NCBI RefSeq assembly: GCF_007752135.1
Contig: NZ_CP036298.1
Location: forward strand, 4,216,001-4,280,000
Origin: Aureliella helgolandensis
GTDB lineage: Bacteria; Planctomycetota; Planctomycetia; Pirellulales; Pirellulaceae
DNA: 64,000 bases
Direction of reading: 5' to 3'
Shown: positions 1 to 10,800 of the stretch, one piece after another
How positions within the stretch are numbered: the stretch's first letter is position 1
How the letters are laid out: each line of letters begins with the position of its first letter
The notes under the pieces: model-generated
Told to the model about the DNA's origin: nothing
What the model saw: only the letters and a program-made list of their open reading frames with translations
Database searches by the model: none
Program-made: the position numbers and the translations under genes

Positions 1-855
1 TGGTTCATTGAAGAGAATCTCATCGAGCCTGTCCGAAAGGAAGTTCGCAAGCTGAGCGATGGGAGCCAAGCTGAGTGTTACGTTATCACTACTAAAACGA
101 CTCCGTTCGAACATGAAATCGGCCCGTGGGCACCCGGGCATGTAAACGATGGAAAGGACAAGGGAGGCATCTGGTTCAAAGATGGCCATGTCTACGACCT
201 AGATGGACAGTTCATCGCTGACTTGGATGAGTTCTACGACGACCCGGAATGGGATATGGTGCGACCAGACGGAAGCATCCAAGTTACCGATACCCGCGAA
301 GCATTTGAGCTGGCCGCGCGACCCAACGTCGATCCCCGCTACTACAACCATGTGGTTGAATGCCCTGCGGAAGTTGACGAATGGAAGAACGATCACAAAG
401 TGTACGTCATTCCCGTCAGTCCGCTCTATCGCACTATCCCCACACAACTTGGACGCACCGCGGTTGGGCTCGCATTCAATGGAGTCACGTTTGATCCGCC
501 TGCCCCCATCCATGCGATCCTGCACGCCCATACCATTGCCCCTTTTGATCATGGTGGAGGCCACGTCAATCCGCACGTTGGCTACCACTACCACGCTGCA
601 ACCGGGAAGACCAAGGAAATTGAGCAGGCTGACCAACATGCGCCGCAGATCGGTTATGCGCTCGACGGATTTGCACTTTACGCGCACCTAGACAAGAACG
701 GAGAAGCTCCAGAGCAATTGGACGAATGCAGCGGGCACTACGATGACCAACGCGGATACCATTATCACGTCAGCGCTCCCGGCGACAATCAAATCATCAA
801 ACGCTTCCGGGGAATTCCAGGCACGATGACGATCGTAGCTCAACCAGATCAATAG
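1..855 (+). CDS. YHYH-domain protein, 5' end outside the window
   Basis: The reading frame is open from the first base to a TAG at 853-855, so 284 codons are visible and the start lies upstream. Two G-Y-H-Y-H motifs, near visible residues 194-198 and 252-256, plus an L-D-G-F-A-L-Y segment between them, identify the YHYH family, a His-rich and probably metal-binding domain of secreted proteins. The segment before it (KDGHVYDLDGQF) is not assigned. An ATG at 223 exists, but the open frame upstream keeps the same style of sequence, so I do not take it as the start. The function in the cell is unknown. A signal peptide, if any, is outside the window. Confidence 0.85.
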   Translation, partial: WFIEENLIEPVRKEVRKLSDGSQAECYVITTKTTPFEHEIGPWAPGHVNDGKDKGGIWFKDGHVYDLDGQFIADLDEFYDDPEWDMVRPDGSIQVTDTREAFELAARPNVDPRYYNHVVECPAEVDEWKNDHKVYVIPVSPLYRTIPTQLGRTAVGLAFNGVTFDPPAPIHAILHAHTIAPFDHGGGHVNPHVGYHYHAATGKTKEIEQADQHAPQIGYALDGFALYAHLDKNGEAPEQLDECSGHYDDQRGYHYHVSAPGDNQIIKRFRGIPGTMTIVAQPDQ

Positions 856-1540
856 AAATCTTGGTTACGCTTACGAGTCTAGAAACCCATTCTATTGAAC
901 ACCGTTCGATTTGCTAACAAGGAAGCCCACCACCGCCGACGTGAACTCAACGAAGTAGCGAATTTTCCAACCTACGCTATCGTAATTTTCCCGTGGTCCG
1001 AGTTCACCGGAAAAATGGGAAGCAGTGTTGGCCAGTTTCTCGTGTTGGTGCAAGTCAGTTGCACTCTACCGCTCCCTATTTGGGCAACCCATTTCGTTTC
1101 CAATCGCGAAAAAATGCAAGCCCAGTGCGTATGCAGCTTTGATGCACTTCTTGAAAAAAGATTGGACGAGCTAAGGACGTTGCGCAGGCTGCGTCTGCTA
1201 TGAACACTGTCAAGTTTTCGATTCCGACGACATGGCACCTTGCGCTGCAGTCGAAGAAATGTCTTCCCGTTAAACACCAGGCGGTAATGGTATACGTTCT
1301 TTAGAAACGAGGACGTGTTTATCGAGGCAGCTACCTCCAGCGACCGAATTGCAATTGATTACTTCCATACCAGGATGTGGTAAGATGACCTTGCGGCGAA
1401 CAAGCACCAGCCTTTTTGATTGCCGGGAGCTATGCGCTGCACCTTCGGCGCGGGAGCTTGTCCACTGCTCACTACAACTTATCCCCCGTCGACAGTTGCC
1501 AGAGATAGGCATTACGTTGCAAAAGCAAAGGGAGGCACTC
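856..1540. other. Intergenic stretch, nothing recognised
   Basis: About 685 bases separate the YHYH gene from the next credible start at 1541. Short open frames on both strands overlap each other and show no motif, ribosome binding site or codon pattern that I trust. No hairpin with a T-run was seen. Confidence 0.5.
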
Positions 1541-2101
1541 ATGACTTCGCATGAACTAGACAGATCGCCACTCCAAATACTCGACGAGTCTGCACTCAAA
1601 TTGATTTTGAAGACAAGTCAAGGATTTGCGTCCCCGACGTCTCGTGCCAGGATCAAAGGTCCCCTTGATGCGAAGTACATTTCGCCCAGTCGTGCTGGCC
1701 ACGCGCTTTCGCAACACGTAAGAGGCGCGGCTTCCACGGCGATCAAAACCAAATTCTGCAGCGTCGACGACATGGCTACCGCGCTGGACCTTATCCTGAA
1801 GAGTCCTGTTGGGCGGCAGATGCTTGCAGGACTTGCGGCAGCACAACGCGAAACATTACAGGTCGATCTGCTGCGTCTGTTTCCCATCGAAGCCGAACTT
1901 GATGGCGTTGGCACCGCTACGTTCAGCACCAGTGACCTGAGGAATGTAGGTATTCTGAAAATTTCATGTGTTGCCGTACTCGAAGGCCGGGCGAGAGGTG
2001 GAAAACTCTATTTACACGTTCAGACGCTCTATCCCAAACTGGAACCTTCTCAAATTGAGCGAATGTTCGACCGGCTGGTTGATACCAAAACCTTTCGCTG
2101 A
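1541..2101 (+). CDS. Small protein of unknown function, possibly with a CdiA-CT/RNase A-like fold
   Basis: The ATG at 1541 has GGAGG at 1531-1535, five bases upstream, giving 186 aa. The open frame extends to 1349, but that part has no ribosome site and looks non-coding. No signal peptide or membrane segment is visible. The middle holds G-H-A-L-S-Q-H-V (near residue 56), then K-T-K-F, then a helix-like region, and near the C-terminus KLYLHVQTLYPKL. This His-H-V, Lys/Thr, and late aromatic 'TxYP' layout loosely recalls the RNase A-like toxin domain at CdiA C-termini. That is a weak resemblance by eye and the protein stands alone. Treat it as an orphan. Confidence 0.6.
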   Translation: MTSHELDRSPLQILDESALKLILKTSQGFASPTSRARIKGPLDAKYISPSRAGHALSQHVRGAASTAIKTKFCSVDDMATALDLILKSPVGRQMLAGLAAAQRETLQVDLLRLFPIEAELDGVGTATFSTSDLRNVGILKISCVAVLEGRARGGKLYLHVQTLYPKLEPSQIERMFDRLVDTKTFR

Positions 2102-2419
2102 TAATGAGAGGCTCGCAGTTGACGAGACAGGGCAAAGCTGGGGATGCAAGCTTGCGTTGGTTGGCACACTGAGATCGATATTCATCGTGGCACCGGTGGT
2201 GTGATTTCAAGTTGGTCTTCATCGCCAGCCTTTAAACCTGTCAGGCGATAGTAGCCCTGGTCATCTGTTTGGCTTTCTCCGGCCTGCAAAGGATTAGCAG
2301 TTCTCCAATGCTGACCGCCTGCAAGCTCCCATGACCGAACTCGCGAAAGTCCCCATGACGCCGCCCTGCGACTACTACAAGGCGTTCTCGTCGGTTGATG
2401 CGAGTCGGTTCAATATCAA
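2102..2419. other. Intergenic stretch between convergent genes
   Basis: 318 bases between the rightward orphan gene and the leftward SDR gene. An open stretch from an ATG at 2332 to a TAG at 2421-2423 (about 30 codons) could be a residual gene end, but it is too short to assign. No clear terminator was seen. Confidence 0.4.
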
Positions 2420-3262
2420 TTAGAAGCGTAAAGCATTGGACCTTGCAGGCTCTGATGGATAGCGACTTCGGGTAGCATTGCGTGAATGGGACGCAACGCA
2501 GTCGATGGAGAGCTCAGCGATGCTGTGGCTCAGCCATTGAACAAACGAAGTGCTGCCGACGCGCGGATTTGCACCTGGCGTTAGACTTCGATCGTCGACG
2601 GCCGTTCCGAAATACTGAGCTGTGGAATCCGCCATTACCTGCCGCCCATCACGGGTCGCTTGCAGGAACCGTCGTACGAGCTCATCCATCCGCATCGGTT
2701 CAGGACCGGCAATTTCAAGCATATCATTGAGCGGAGGCGACAACGCGACGTCAGCCAATGCTGCAGCCACGTCGTCTGAAACAATGGGCTGCATCATCGC
2801 TTTAGGCAGTCGCACAGTGCCGCCGTCTGTAGCGGATTGTGCGATGGAACCCACAAATTCGAAGAACTGGGTGGCGCGAACTATCGTGTAGGGAACCGTC
2901 GAGGCTTTAATGAGCTTCTCTTGTGCCACCTTCGCCCGCATATAGCCGCTATCGGGCAGGCGGTCGGCGCCAACAACTGACAGAGCTACGTGGTGCCTCA
3001 CTCCCGCAACTTTCTCCGCGGCTAGCAAATTTCGGCTCGACGTCTGGAAAAAGTCCATTACGACATCGTCGGCAAACGATGGCGAATTTGCCACGTCAAC
3101 CACGACATCTGCTGCGTAGACGACCTTGTTCAAACCTTGGCCAGTGACTGTGTTGACACCAGTCGACGGTGAAGCTGCGATCACTTCATGCCCTTGCGCA
3201 AGTAGTCTCTGCGTGAGCTTCGTTCCTATCAATCCGCTGCCACCGATGATGACGATCTTCAT
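2420..3262 (-). CDS. NmrA-like / atypical short-chain dehydrogenase (NAD(P)-binding)
   Basis: The chosen ATG (3262-3260) has AAGGA about 8 bases upstream, giving 280 aa. The open frame reaches 3289 but without a ribosome site. The protein opens with the Rossmann fingerprint GGSGLIG at residues 7-13 and continues with features of the atypical SDR / NmrA family (SVVGADRLPDSGYMRAK, then YTIVRATQFFEF). Such proteins bind NAD(P) and often act as quinone or aldehyde reductases or as redox sensors. The last ~25 residues after FVQWLSHS are Arg/Ser-rich and unlike the family, which usually ends near here, so the stop may be a run-on. It lies downstream of a broken CMD gene and a cupin gene on the same strand, a combination seen in small detoxification operons. 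Confidence 0.85.
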   Translation of the reverse strand: MKIVIIGGSGLIGTKLTQRLLAQGHEVIAASPSTGVNTVTGQGLNKVVYAADVVVDVANSPSFADDVVMDFFQTSSRNLLAAEKVAGVRHHVALSVVGADRLPDSGYMRAKVAQEKLIKASTVPYTIVRATQFFEFVGSIAQSATDGGTVRLPKAMMQPIVSDDVAAALADVALSPPLNDMLEIAGPEPMRMDELVRRFLQATRDGRQVMADSTAQYFGTAVDDRSLTPGANPRVGSTSFVQWLSHSIAELSIDCVASHSRNATRSRYPSEPARSNALRF

Positions 3263-3380
3263 TACGAAATCCTTGCAGGTTGTGCTCACTGGAGAGCAAG
3301 TTAAAAACGAGGCTCGTGGCTCCCAATTGCGTTGGGTTCGCTCCTCGGGGAGAGACTATGGGAAACGTGAACCTGCTGGC

Positions 3381-3679
3381 TCACTCCAGCGTAGAAGCGG
3401 GCTGATAACCGCCTGGTGCCGTTTGCAACGCAATATTCACTCGGTTCCATGCGTTGATGGTGGCGATAATCCAAGCTAGGTCACCCAGCTCCTCCACGCT
3501 GAAGCAGGCGCGCACGGACTCATGTGTTTCTTCAGAGATTTGCCGCTGCGAGAACCGTGTCAATTCTTCTGCAAACTGAAGACCAGCACGCTCTCTCTCG
3601 CTGTAGTACGGACTCTCTCGCCAAGCAGCCAGGCCATAGAGACGCTGCTCGGATTCGCCATCGTTTCCTCCTTGTCGCT
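3381..3679 (-). pseudogene. Carboxymuconolactone decarboxylase (AhpD-like) gene remnant, N-terminus lost
   Basis: In the leftward frame ending at 3381, the sequence from about 3656 reads GESEQRLYGLAAWRESPYYS and continues through EETHESVRACFSVEELGDL and INAWNRVNIA, a good match to the C-terminal half of CMD/AhpD-like proteins. No ATG opens this frame: upstream it meets a TAG at about 3680. A near-perfect AGGAGG followed by ATG lies at about 3665-3680, but that ATG is in another frame, which ends after about 33 codons. The family's CxxC(H) catalytic motif normally lies just before GESEQR and is missing. I infer an out-of-frame deletion joining an old start to the second half of the gene. Confidence 0.75.
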
Positions 3680-3699
3680 AACTGGCGACTTATGTGGTA

Positions 3700-4155
3700 C
3701 TACTTGCTATGGCGATCAACCATCTCGGCGGGTAACACGATCTCCTCGGTGTCTTGAGGATGCAGTACGACTGCAATGAGCCGAGTGTTGGTCGTCGGAG
3801 ACGGATTCCGCGAGACTCGATGCAAGCAGCCGGTCGGCTCGTAAAAGGTCTCGCCCGCGTTGAAACGCCTCGTTGGTTGATCGTCGATCCCTAGTTCGTA
3901 TTCACCTTCGAGCGCATAGACGAAACCTGGCCCAGGATGCCGATGTGCCTGGCCGCTCTGACTAGGCCGTAGGGTCACTTCCACGGTTGTCGCTTTGGCC
4001 TTTTGGCCATCGAGTGCTTCGACGATCTCCACCGCTGAGAGGACTTTCACGTGCTCCCCTGCCTCAGACGCCTGTTCCGCAAGCGCTAGGCCAATGCCCA
4101 GGCCCAGAGCTAGCAAACAAGCAATTCCCCAGCCTATGAACTTTCGCCGCATCAT
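3700..4155 (-). CDS. Secreted or membrane-anchored single-domain cupin protein
   Basis: The ATG-ATG at 4155-4150 is preceded by AAGGAGG at optimal spacing, giving 151 aa; the longer frame to 4206 is not needed. An N-terminal signal peptide or anchor is clear (MMRRKFIGWGIACLLALGLG, ending near LALAEQ). The cupin core follows: motif 1 with QAHRHPGPGFVYALEG (two His and a Glu as metal ligands) and motif 2 with AGETFYEPTGCLHRV (a further His). Such cupins sit beside CMD and SDR genes in detoxification cassettes, as here. The export signal suggests action outside the cytoplasm. The substrate is unknown. Confidence 0.85.
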   Translation of the reverse strand: MMRRKFIGWGIACLLALGLGIGLALAEQASEAGEHVKVLSAVEIVEALDGQKAKATTVEVTLRPSQSGQAHRHPGPGFVYALEGEYELGIDDQPTRRFNAGETFYEPTGCLHRVSRNPSPTTNTRLIAVVLHPQDTEEIVLPAEMVDRHSK

Positions 4156-4834
4156 TGTCCTCCTTATTATGCCTGGATGCCATAGTCCCGCTGTACCTCG
4201 GGCCACATAATTTCTAGGACGCTGGGGGAGGTTGAAACGTGACAGCTTGGAACCGATTTCTCCAATTTCGTGACGGTGAGCAGTCGGCTAGGTCGCTCCG
4301 CAAGCTTTGAATTGAATTCTAGCTATCCTTCGCAAACTCACATTATTCTCAAGCAACTCGAGAGACCGTGGAGTGGAGGGACAACCTACCCCGCCTCGCA
4401 GCCGCTAGTCCTACGCGACGACCAACGCCTCGTTAGAGCTTCAACGCAGGAATTGATCTTGCCCTACCGCCAGATGCTCTGCCGGGCTGACACCCGCCGA
4501 GGCGAGTCTGCGACTAGACAGCGACCAGATAGCGACGGCACGGGATGGGATGGGGGGACGGTTTGCCGATAGAAATGCGCAGCTCGCTCGCCGGCCCGAT
4601 TGTATCCCAGCAGGCTGTCGACAGCCGTTGCGATACCTACTCGACGCCAGATCTAGAAGATCAGACTCGCTCGATAGAGGAGTCTAGCCCTGCAAGCCGA
4701 GCGTTTTCTCCGAGAGGGGCTAATGCGGTGGTCGTCCCCAGCTGAAAATATCAGCTTCAGAGAGATAGCTGGGAGCGTCTCAAATTAGATTAGGATACTT
4801 ATCCCAAGCAATCGCTGAGCTTGCCACTGTAGGG
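4156..4834. other. Intergenic stretch upstream of the cupin gene and downstream of the giant gene
   Basis: About 680 bases with no credible gene. The only structure noted is a CCCAGCT / AGCTGGG inverted repeat (4737-4743 and 4767-4773), described separately. The promoter of the leftward cupin group should lie near 4160-4300, but I could not pick -35/-10 boxes with confidence. Confidence 0.45.
4737..4773 (-). terminator. Possible stem-loop after the giant gene
   Basis: Seven-base arms CCCAGCT and AGCTGGG with a 23-base loop lie about 60 bases past the stop of the leftward 4077-codon gene. There is no T-run, and the loop itself holds an AGCTGA/TCAGCT-type pairing option. The stem is weak, so termination here is a guess from position. 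Confidence 0.25.
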
Positions 4835-7800
4835 TTAGAGCAGTTCCTCAGCCCACTCGGACTGTTTAAGGCCTGCAATTCGGTCATCCTCATCGTCGTC
4901 GCCTAGGCTAGCGAAGTACCAATCGCGGCCTCCTCCGCCGGTCATAAAATCGCGTTCACCATCATCGAAGACCGTTTGCTCCGCTCCGCTGGTCTGCAGG
5001 AAATAGTCCTCATTAAGGCGGTTCGAAAACTGATCAGCGTCGCTGTTCGATCCTCGAAGATTTTCCGCTCGGTGGTCGTAACTTCGCTCCGAGGTCCATT
5101 CGCGTTGGAGAAACGACAAGGCAAGGCGGTTGTTGTCAAAGGACGTATAACCTGAAATCAACAAATCGGCGCCGCTGGAGCCCAACAGCGAATCGTTACC
5201 GCGTCCTCCAATAAGCAGGTCTCTGCCTTGCCCTCCGAACAGCAAGTCTGCCCCTTCGCCACCGATCAGAACGTCATCCCCTTTAGAGGACCTCAGAGTG
5301 TCGTTACCGGCTCCACCATGCAGAAGCATGCTGTGTGATATATTCCCGGACGCCTGCACCCAATCGTTTCCGCCGCCCGCGAACACTTCAATCTGGCTGT
5401 AATCCGCACGCTTAAAGGTTTGGGTGTGGAACCACCCTGGTAAGAAGTTGGCGGTGACATAGTGACGACTCCCCAATTGATTGATCAAGACCAGATCGGC
5501 CCCGCTTGTGCCAACGATTTGTAAGACTCCGTCGCGTACGGTAGCTCCGGTCACGAACGATTCCGCACGTGTTGATACGACGGCACCGTCGTCATCTGAC
5601 ACTACAATTGTCACGTCGTAGACACCAGCCTCTCCATATTCATAGTTGAATCGCTGCCGGCCGGGGGAAACATCCGTAGTTGTTTGCTGTCCGTCGCCCC
5701 AGTCGATGAACGCAGTGTGAGTATCGAGCGTACCTTCATCACTGAAGCCGAAGTTCAAGGCAACGGAACTTCCCCAACTGTTTAGGGAAACATCGTTTAG
5801 AATGGGCGCCACGTTATCGACAGTGATCATTGCGTTCTGCGTGACCCGGCCACGCGGTTGTCCGTCATCGATACTGACGATGATTTCGTAATCAGTACTT
5901 TCCAGCCCAATTGGATCATCCAAATAGGAGTGTTCAGCCGTGAAAGTCCTTGTGGTCTCATCCACGATGACGGATGAACTTTCCCCATCCCCCCAGTCAA
6001 TGATGATTTCGTGGGTGTCCAACAATCCGACGTCTGTAAAGGCGCCGCTGACGCGAGCAATTCCGTTTTCTTCTATCTCCGAGGTAATCGATAGGGACTC
6101 GATAACAGGCATCGCGTTGGAGACGGTCAAGCTGAAACTCGCGTACGACACACCACCTTCGCCATCGTCGGCGGTGATCGTAACTTCGGATTCCGACATA
6201 TCATCCACAGAGTCGTAGTTCCACGTCCACGACCGATCGCCGTTCGTCACGATAGTTCCGAGTGAAGCGGTGACGGACACGGTATCGGCTGGCACGTCCG
6301 TGGCCGTGATTAGCTTGGTCCACGAGCCGCCTTCAACAATCGCTACTTCCGCGGTATCCATCGTCAAAATGGGGGCTGCGTTGGAGACGGTCAAGTTGAA
6401 GCTTGCGTACGATACTCCGCCTTCACCATCATCGGCGGTGATTGTCACTTCGGTCTCAGGCAAGTCGTCCACAGCGTCGTAGCTCCAAGTCCACGAGCCG
6501 TCGCTATTCGACACGATGGTTCCGAGTGAAGCAGCTACAAGCACAGTGTCTGCTGGCACATCGGTGGCTGTGATCAGCTTGATGACTGAATCGCCTTCGT
6601 TGAGCATCACATCTGTGGTATCAACGGCTAGAATTGGTGCCGCGTTGGTAATATCGATAGTAGCCGTTGCCACATCCGACTCGCCGAAGCTATCAGTAAC
6701 CCGTAGTGAAACCGTCACGCTGTTCGGTCCATCTAGCAGACTGGCATCGAAGGTGGGGAAGACACCTAGCTCATCACCTCGGGACGCATCTGCACCGGTT
6801 TCTCCAAAATAGCCATCTCCATCCAAATCCCAAGCAAGCGTAAGCGTATCTTTCGGCAAGTCTGGGTCGGTAGTCAAAGAACCGTCCAAGAGAATCGCTT
6901 GGCCCTCCTCGACCGCATACGTTCCACCTGCATTCGCAGTGGGTGGTTCGTTAAGCGCCTCGATATTCAGGTCTTGCACCGCACTTACAATTGACTGATC
7001 ATTCAAAACGATGGAATATCGCAGCCGATAGAGTCCAGGCTCCGCCGGTAAATAGGAAAACGACTCCTCAGCGGAAGTTGTAATTGTTATTTGGTCTTTG
7101 GTCAGCGTCCAAGAGAAGGTTGCATCAAGCAATTCCAGTTGAGCGGGAATCGAGGCCTGTGCGGTGAAACTCTGGCCTAGGGTCGGCAAGCTGTTGAAAT
7201 CGAAACGCGGCGCACGTCCATTCGAGACTTGGCGAAAACCTTGATAGACCAACTCCGTCCCTGCTGTCTCAAAAACTCCGTCTTCCGGCCCCTGGATTCT
7301 GTGCTCCACATTCGAGGCGAGTTCATTGTTCAGTGAGAGGATATCGTCAATGGCGTTGGAAGAGATGATCAACCCGCGGTTGGGTTCGTCAACACTTTGA
7401 GCGTCCACTTGCAAGTTCGTGACGACATCCGGTGCTGTTGACAAGGTGAAATTCGCGGCCGGATTCAATCGTCCATCGAGAACCACTTCGCCTGCTTGGC
7501 GAACGAGCAACTGATTACCTGCCAGCGTGACCAGCACTTCGCTGGTAGCTTGCAGGCTTTGCAATTGAAACTGAAAATCATCGTCTGCCAGAATCGTTCC
7601 CTGTGCGATCGGCTTTTGCAGGATCGCCCCGGTGGCGTTACTAAGAGACAGTTGGAACGCCTCGTCCAACTCAGCCAAGGTATCACCCAACACGGGAACA
7701 CGGATGGTCTGCATCGCATCATCGCCTGGATTCCAAAGTAGGGTTCCCGAGGTCGCCACATAATCACCCTCGGCGGCGGTGGCAGATTCGTCTTGCGTAG

Positions 7801-10800
7801 AATAATCCACAGAAACCGGCTCATTGAAGTGTGACGAAATTGAAACCTCGAATACAGCAAACTGCGTGCCTGTGTCACCTTCGGCGATGGACGCGTCGGA
7901 GACTACGACGCGGACTGGTTCAATCACGCCGGGAGTCGCGGCGTCGGCCAACCCGTTTTGGATCGAAGAGGTGTATGTGGCCACTAGCTCGGTGGCAGTG
8001 ATCTCGTCACGACCAAAGCGTCTTGCATCATCGGTGAGTGCACCCCGTGCGACGATCTTCAACTTCGTGACTGAATCAAGGAATGCGAGGTCTGCTGATA
8101 CTGGGGTGGCAAACAGGGCCGCGGTGTTGACTGCGATGACTTCCGCCAAGGCTTCAGAATTTTCTTGCCCGACAACTGCGCCGATATCAGCAGCAGCGGT
8201 ACGAATGAGGCCCTCAATGACCACTGGATCGGCCAGATTGAGCCGTGAACCCTCCGCGTTGATTAGGGTGGCCATACGCGTGTAGATTGCGTCACTCGCC
8301 GTCTCGGCCGTGGTACCAGCTACTTCACTCAAGAAACCTCCCGCGATAATCGCCGTGTTGTTGACTGCATTGGTGGCTGGATAGGTACGCGCGGCGACAA
8401 TGTCTCCCGCTACTGTGGCAGAGATGGCTGAGCCACGCCAGTATTCGAATGTCGCAAGATGCAAACCGGATAGAACACGCTCATGTGCATCAGCGACTTC
8501 ATAGCCATGGTTGTTGACCAGTTTGCTCGCTAGTGTCGTCAGTGGAGTGACAACAAAGGAACCAGCAGGTGCGGTCAATTGGGTTCGTTCGGTAATCCCG
8601 GTGGCTGGATCCATCCCGCCGAAGGCGACCAATTGAGCTTCGTCGGCATCGATGAAACCACTGGAGTCCCGGTCCATTTCGGCCGGAAAGTCCATGAGGA
8701 ACGAACCGTCGCTAAAAGTGGTTACCAATGGTTCCTCGGGCTCATTGTCGCTGCGCAAGCCGTCACCATTGAGGTCAACAAAGTCGCGAATCCCGTTAAA
8801 GTTCCCGTCCAAGAATACTTCGCTTGAACTGAGGTAGCCGTTGGCAATATGCAAACTCCCAAAGGAACTCGCCGTCCAGCTATCTGCTACGGTGGCGCTA
8901 TTTCCGCTTGAGCTCTGGCCGGTATCAACGGTACAACCAGTTGAAATTGCTGACGAACCATAAGAAACTCCGCTGGGACAATAGGCGGTGTTTTGATCGC
9001 TGGAGCGAATGCCTACGAACTGGTAATAGTTGTCACCAATCGCACCAAATCTGACATATTCTTCTTTGACTTTATCCCATACCACGGGTTGGCCAACAGT
9101 TGCCCTGATCTTTTCGCTTTCTTCTATTCGAAGATCGTCTAACGTGTGGATATAGAAGTACGCGTTCTTCTGATAGGCGGGGATATTGAGCCAACCGTTG
9201 CTGAGGCCGCTGGTTGTGAAGTCATTGGAGTAGGCCCTTCCACTCGCATAGGGAAAGCTGACGGGAACCCACACGCTTCGATCGGCGGCATACGGCATGG
9301 AAACACGGATCCGCAGCGAACCTCCTTCGCTGATCCAAGTCGATGTAGACGAATAGCTAGAGCTACCGGGTTGCTTGCCGCGTACCTGGGAAATCTCGGG
9401 CCTCGGGCGTTCATCAATGTCGATAAGTACGCGAGCATACTGCGAGCCATCAAGGTTCGCGTTGGTGAGGCTTGCAGTACCTACGCTCGGCCTCAGCCAA
9501 ACTCCTACGGACTCCCTCCCTTCAATCACTGCATCGTTTTTCAGCTTGACCTTGATGTACGCGACCCTTTCGCCTGGCTCAATTTCCACATAGGTTGACC
9601 GTGTCTTGTAGGTGGAGTGCGCTTCTTGGACGACTTCGTAGTCAGAGCCATTTGTCGCGCTGCCATAGGTTTGGAAGGGCACGCGGGCGCGGCGATTCGA
9701 GGTTGCCGAAAGACTTACTTTGTACAGAATCGTGCCAGATCCTTCGGACACGATGCTCGAAGCTGTACTGAGTGAGACCAATGGGTCGTTGTCTTGGATG
9801 CGAATTTCGTGAGATGGAAACTTTCCAAGCTGAGCTCCGGGAATACCGGAAGTACCGAGGGACAAGTAGACCCGTTCGGTGGTTTCGTGAGCGGCGTCAT
9901 CGCTCGGATTGATCGTTACGGTAACCGATGTTTCGCCAGCAGGGAGCGTAACCTCATTCGCAGGGCCGCTTAAATCGCTTGCCGTGGAGTTGTAGGTCGC
10001 CCCTGCTGTAGCGGCACTATAGGAAAGCGGGATGCTGATGTCGTTAGCAAAGGTTATCCCACCGGTTTCAATCGTTAGTTCAAAGGAGGTATTGTCCTCC
10101 CAAATGACCGTACGCTTGCTCGTGAATGTCAGCTTGGCGACATCGTCGTCCTCAATCAATAGGTTGGCGGCAATTCCAGGCCGCACAAGTTGAGCTTGGT
10201 CAGGCAGGTTGCTTCCGAACTTTACCGACACTAGCTCATCGAGTTCTCCATTGTCATCATCGCCGATGATAATTGAAAATGTGGCCTGCGTCTGATTGGC
10301 AGGTATTGTAATTGTTTCCGGACCAGAATAATCGACTCCAAAACTTGCGCTGCTGCTAGCGTAGGCAATCGGTAGCACTAAATCCGTCTCTGGAGGCTCG
10401 GAGGCGGTAACCACAATTTGAGCTGCCGCATCACCTTCTGTCACTGTAATATTGCTGGTTTCAAAATCTACCAGAATGGCGTCATTAGCTAGAATCGTAC
10501 CGAGAAAGCGAGAGTAACGATGGTTGGGATGGAAGCCCTGCCCACTGCTTCCCATCTGGACGGAAAACGATGACTGTGGTTCGGAGAGTTCATCGTCGGT
10601 CACTGTCGCAGATACCGATCCTGCCAAGCTGCCCGCAGGTATCACGACGATGTTGCTGGCGAAGCTGTAATTAGGGTTGCTCGGTGAGAAGAGCAGTGGA
10701 ACCACTACATCCACCTGGGCTAAATTGCTTAGCTTGACGGATAACTCAAACTCGTCGCCTTCATTTAAGACACGCGAAGTCGGGCTGAATGCCAACGTTG

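Noticed and set aside
203-691. Open frames on both strands overlapping the YHYH gene
   Set aside because: They are shadows of the YHYH frame, without motifs or ribosome sites.
895-1277. Two overlapping ~100-codon open frames on opposite strands
   Set aside because: No ribosome site, motif or plausible composition; each is the antisense of the other.
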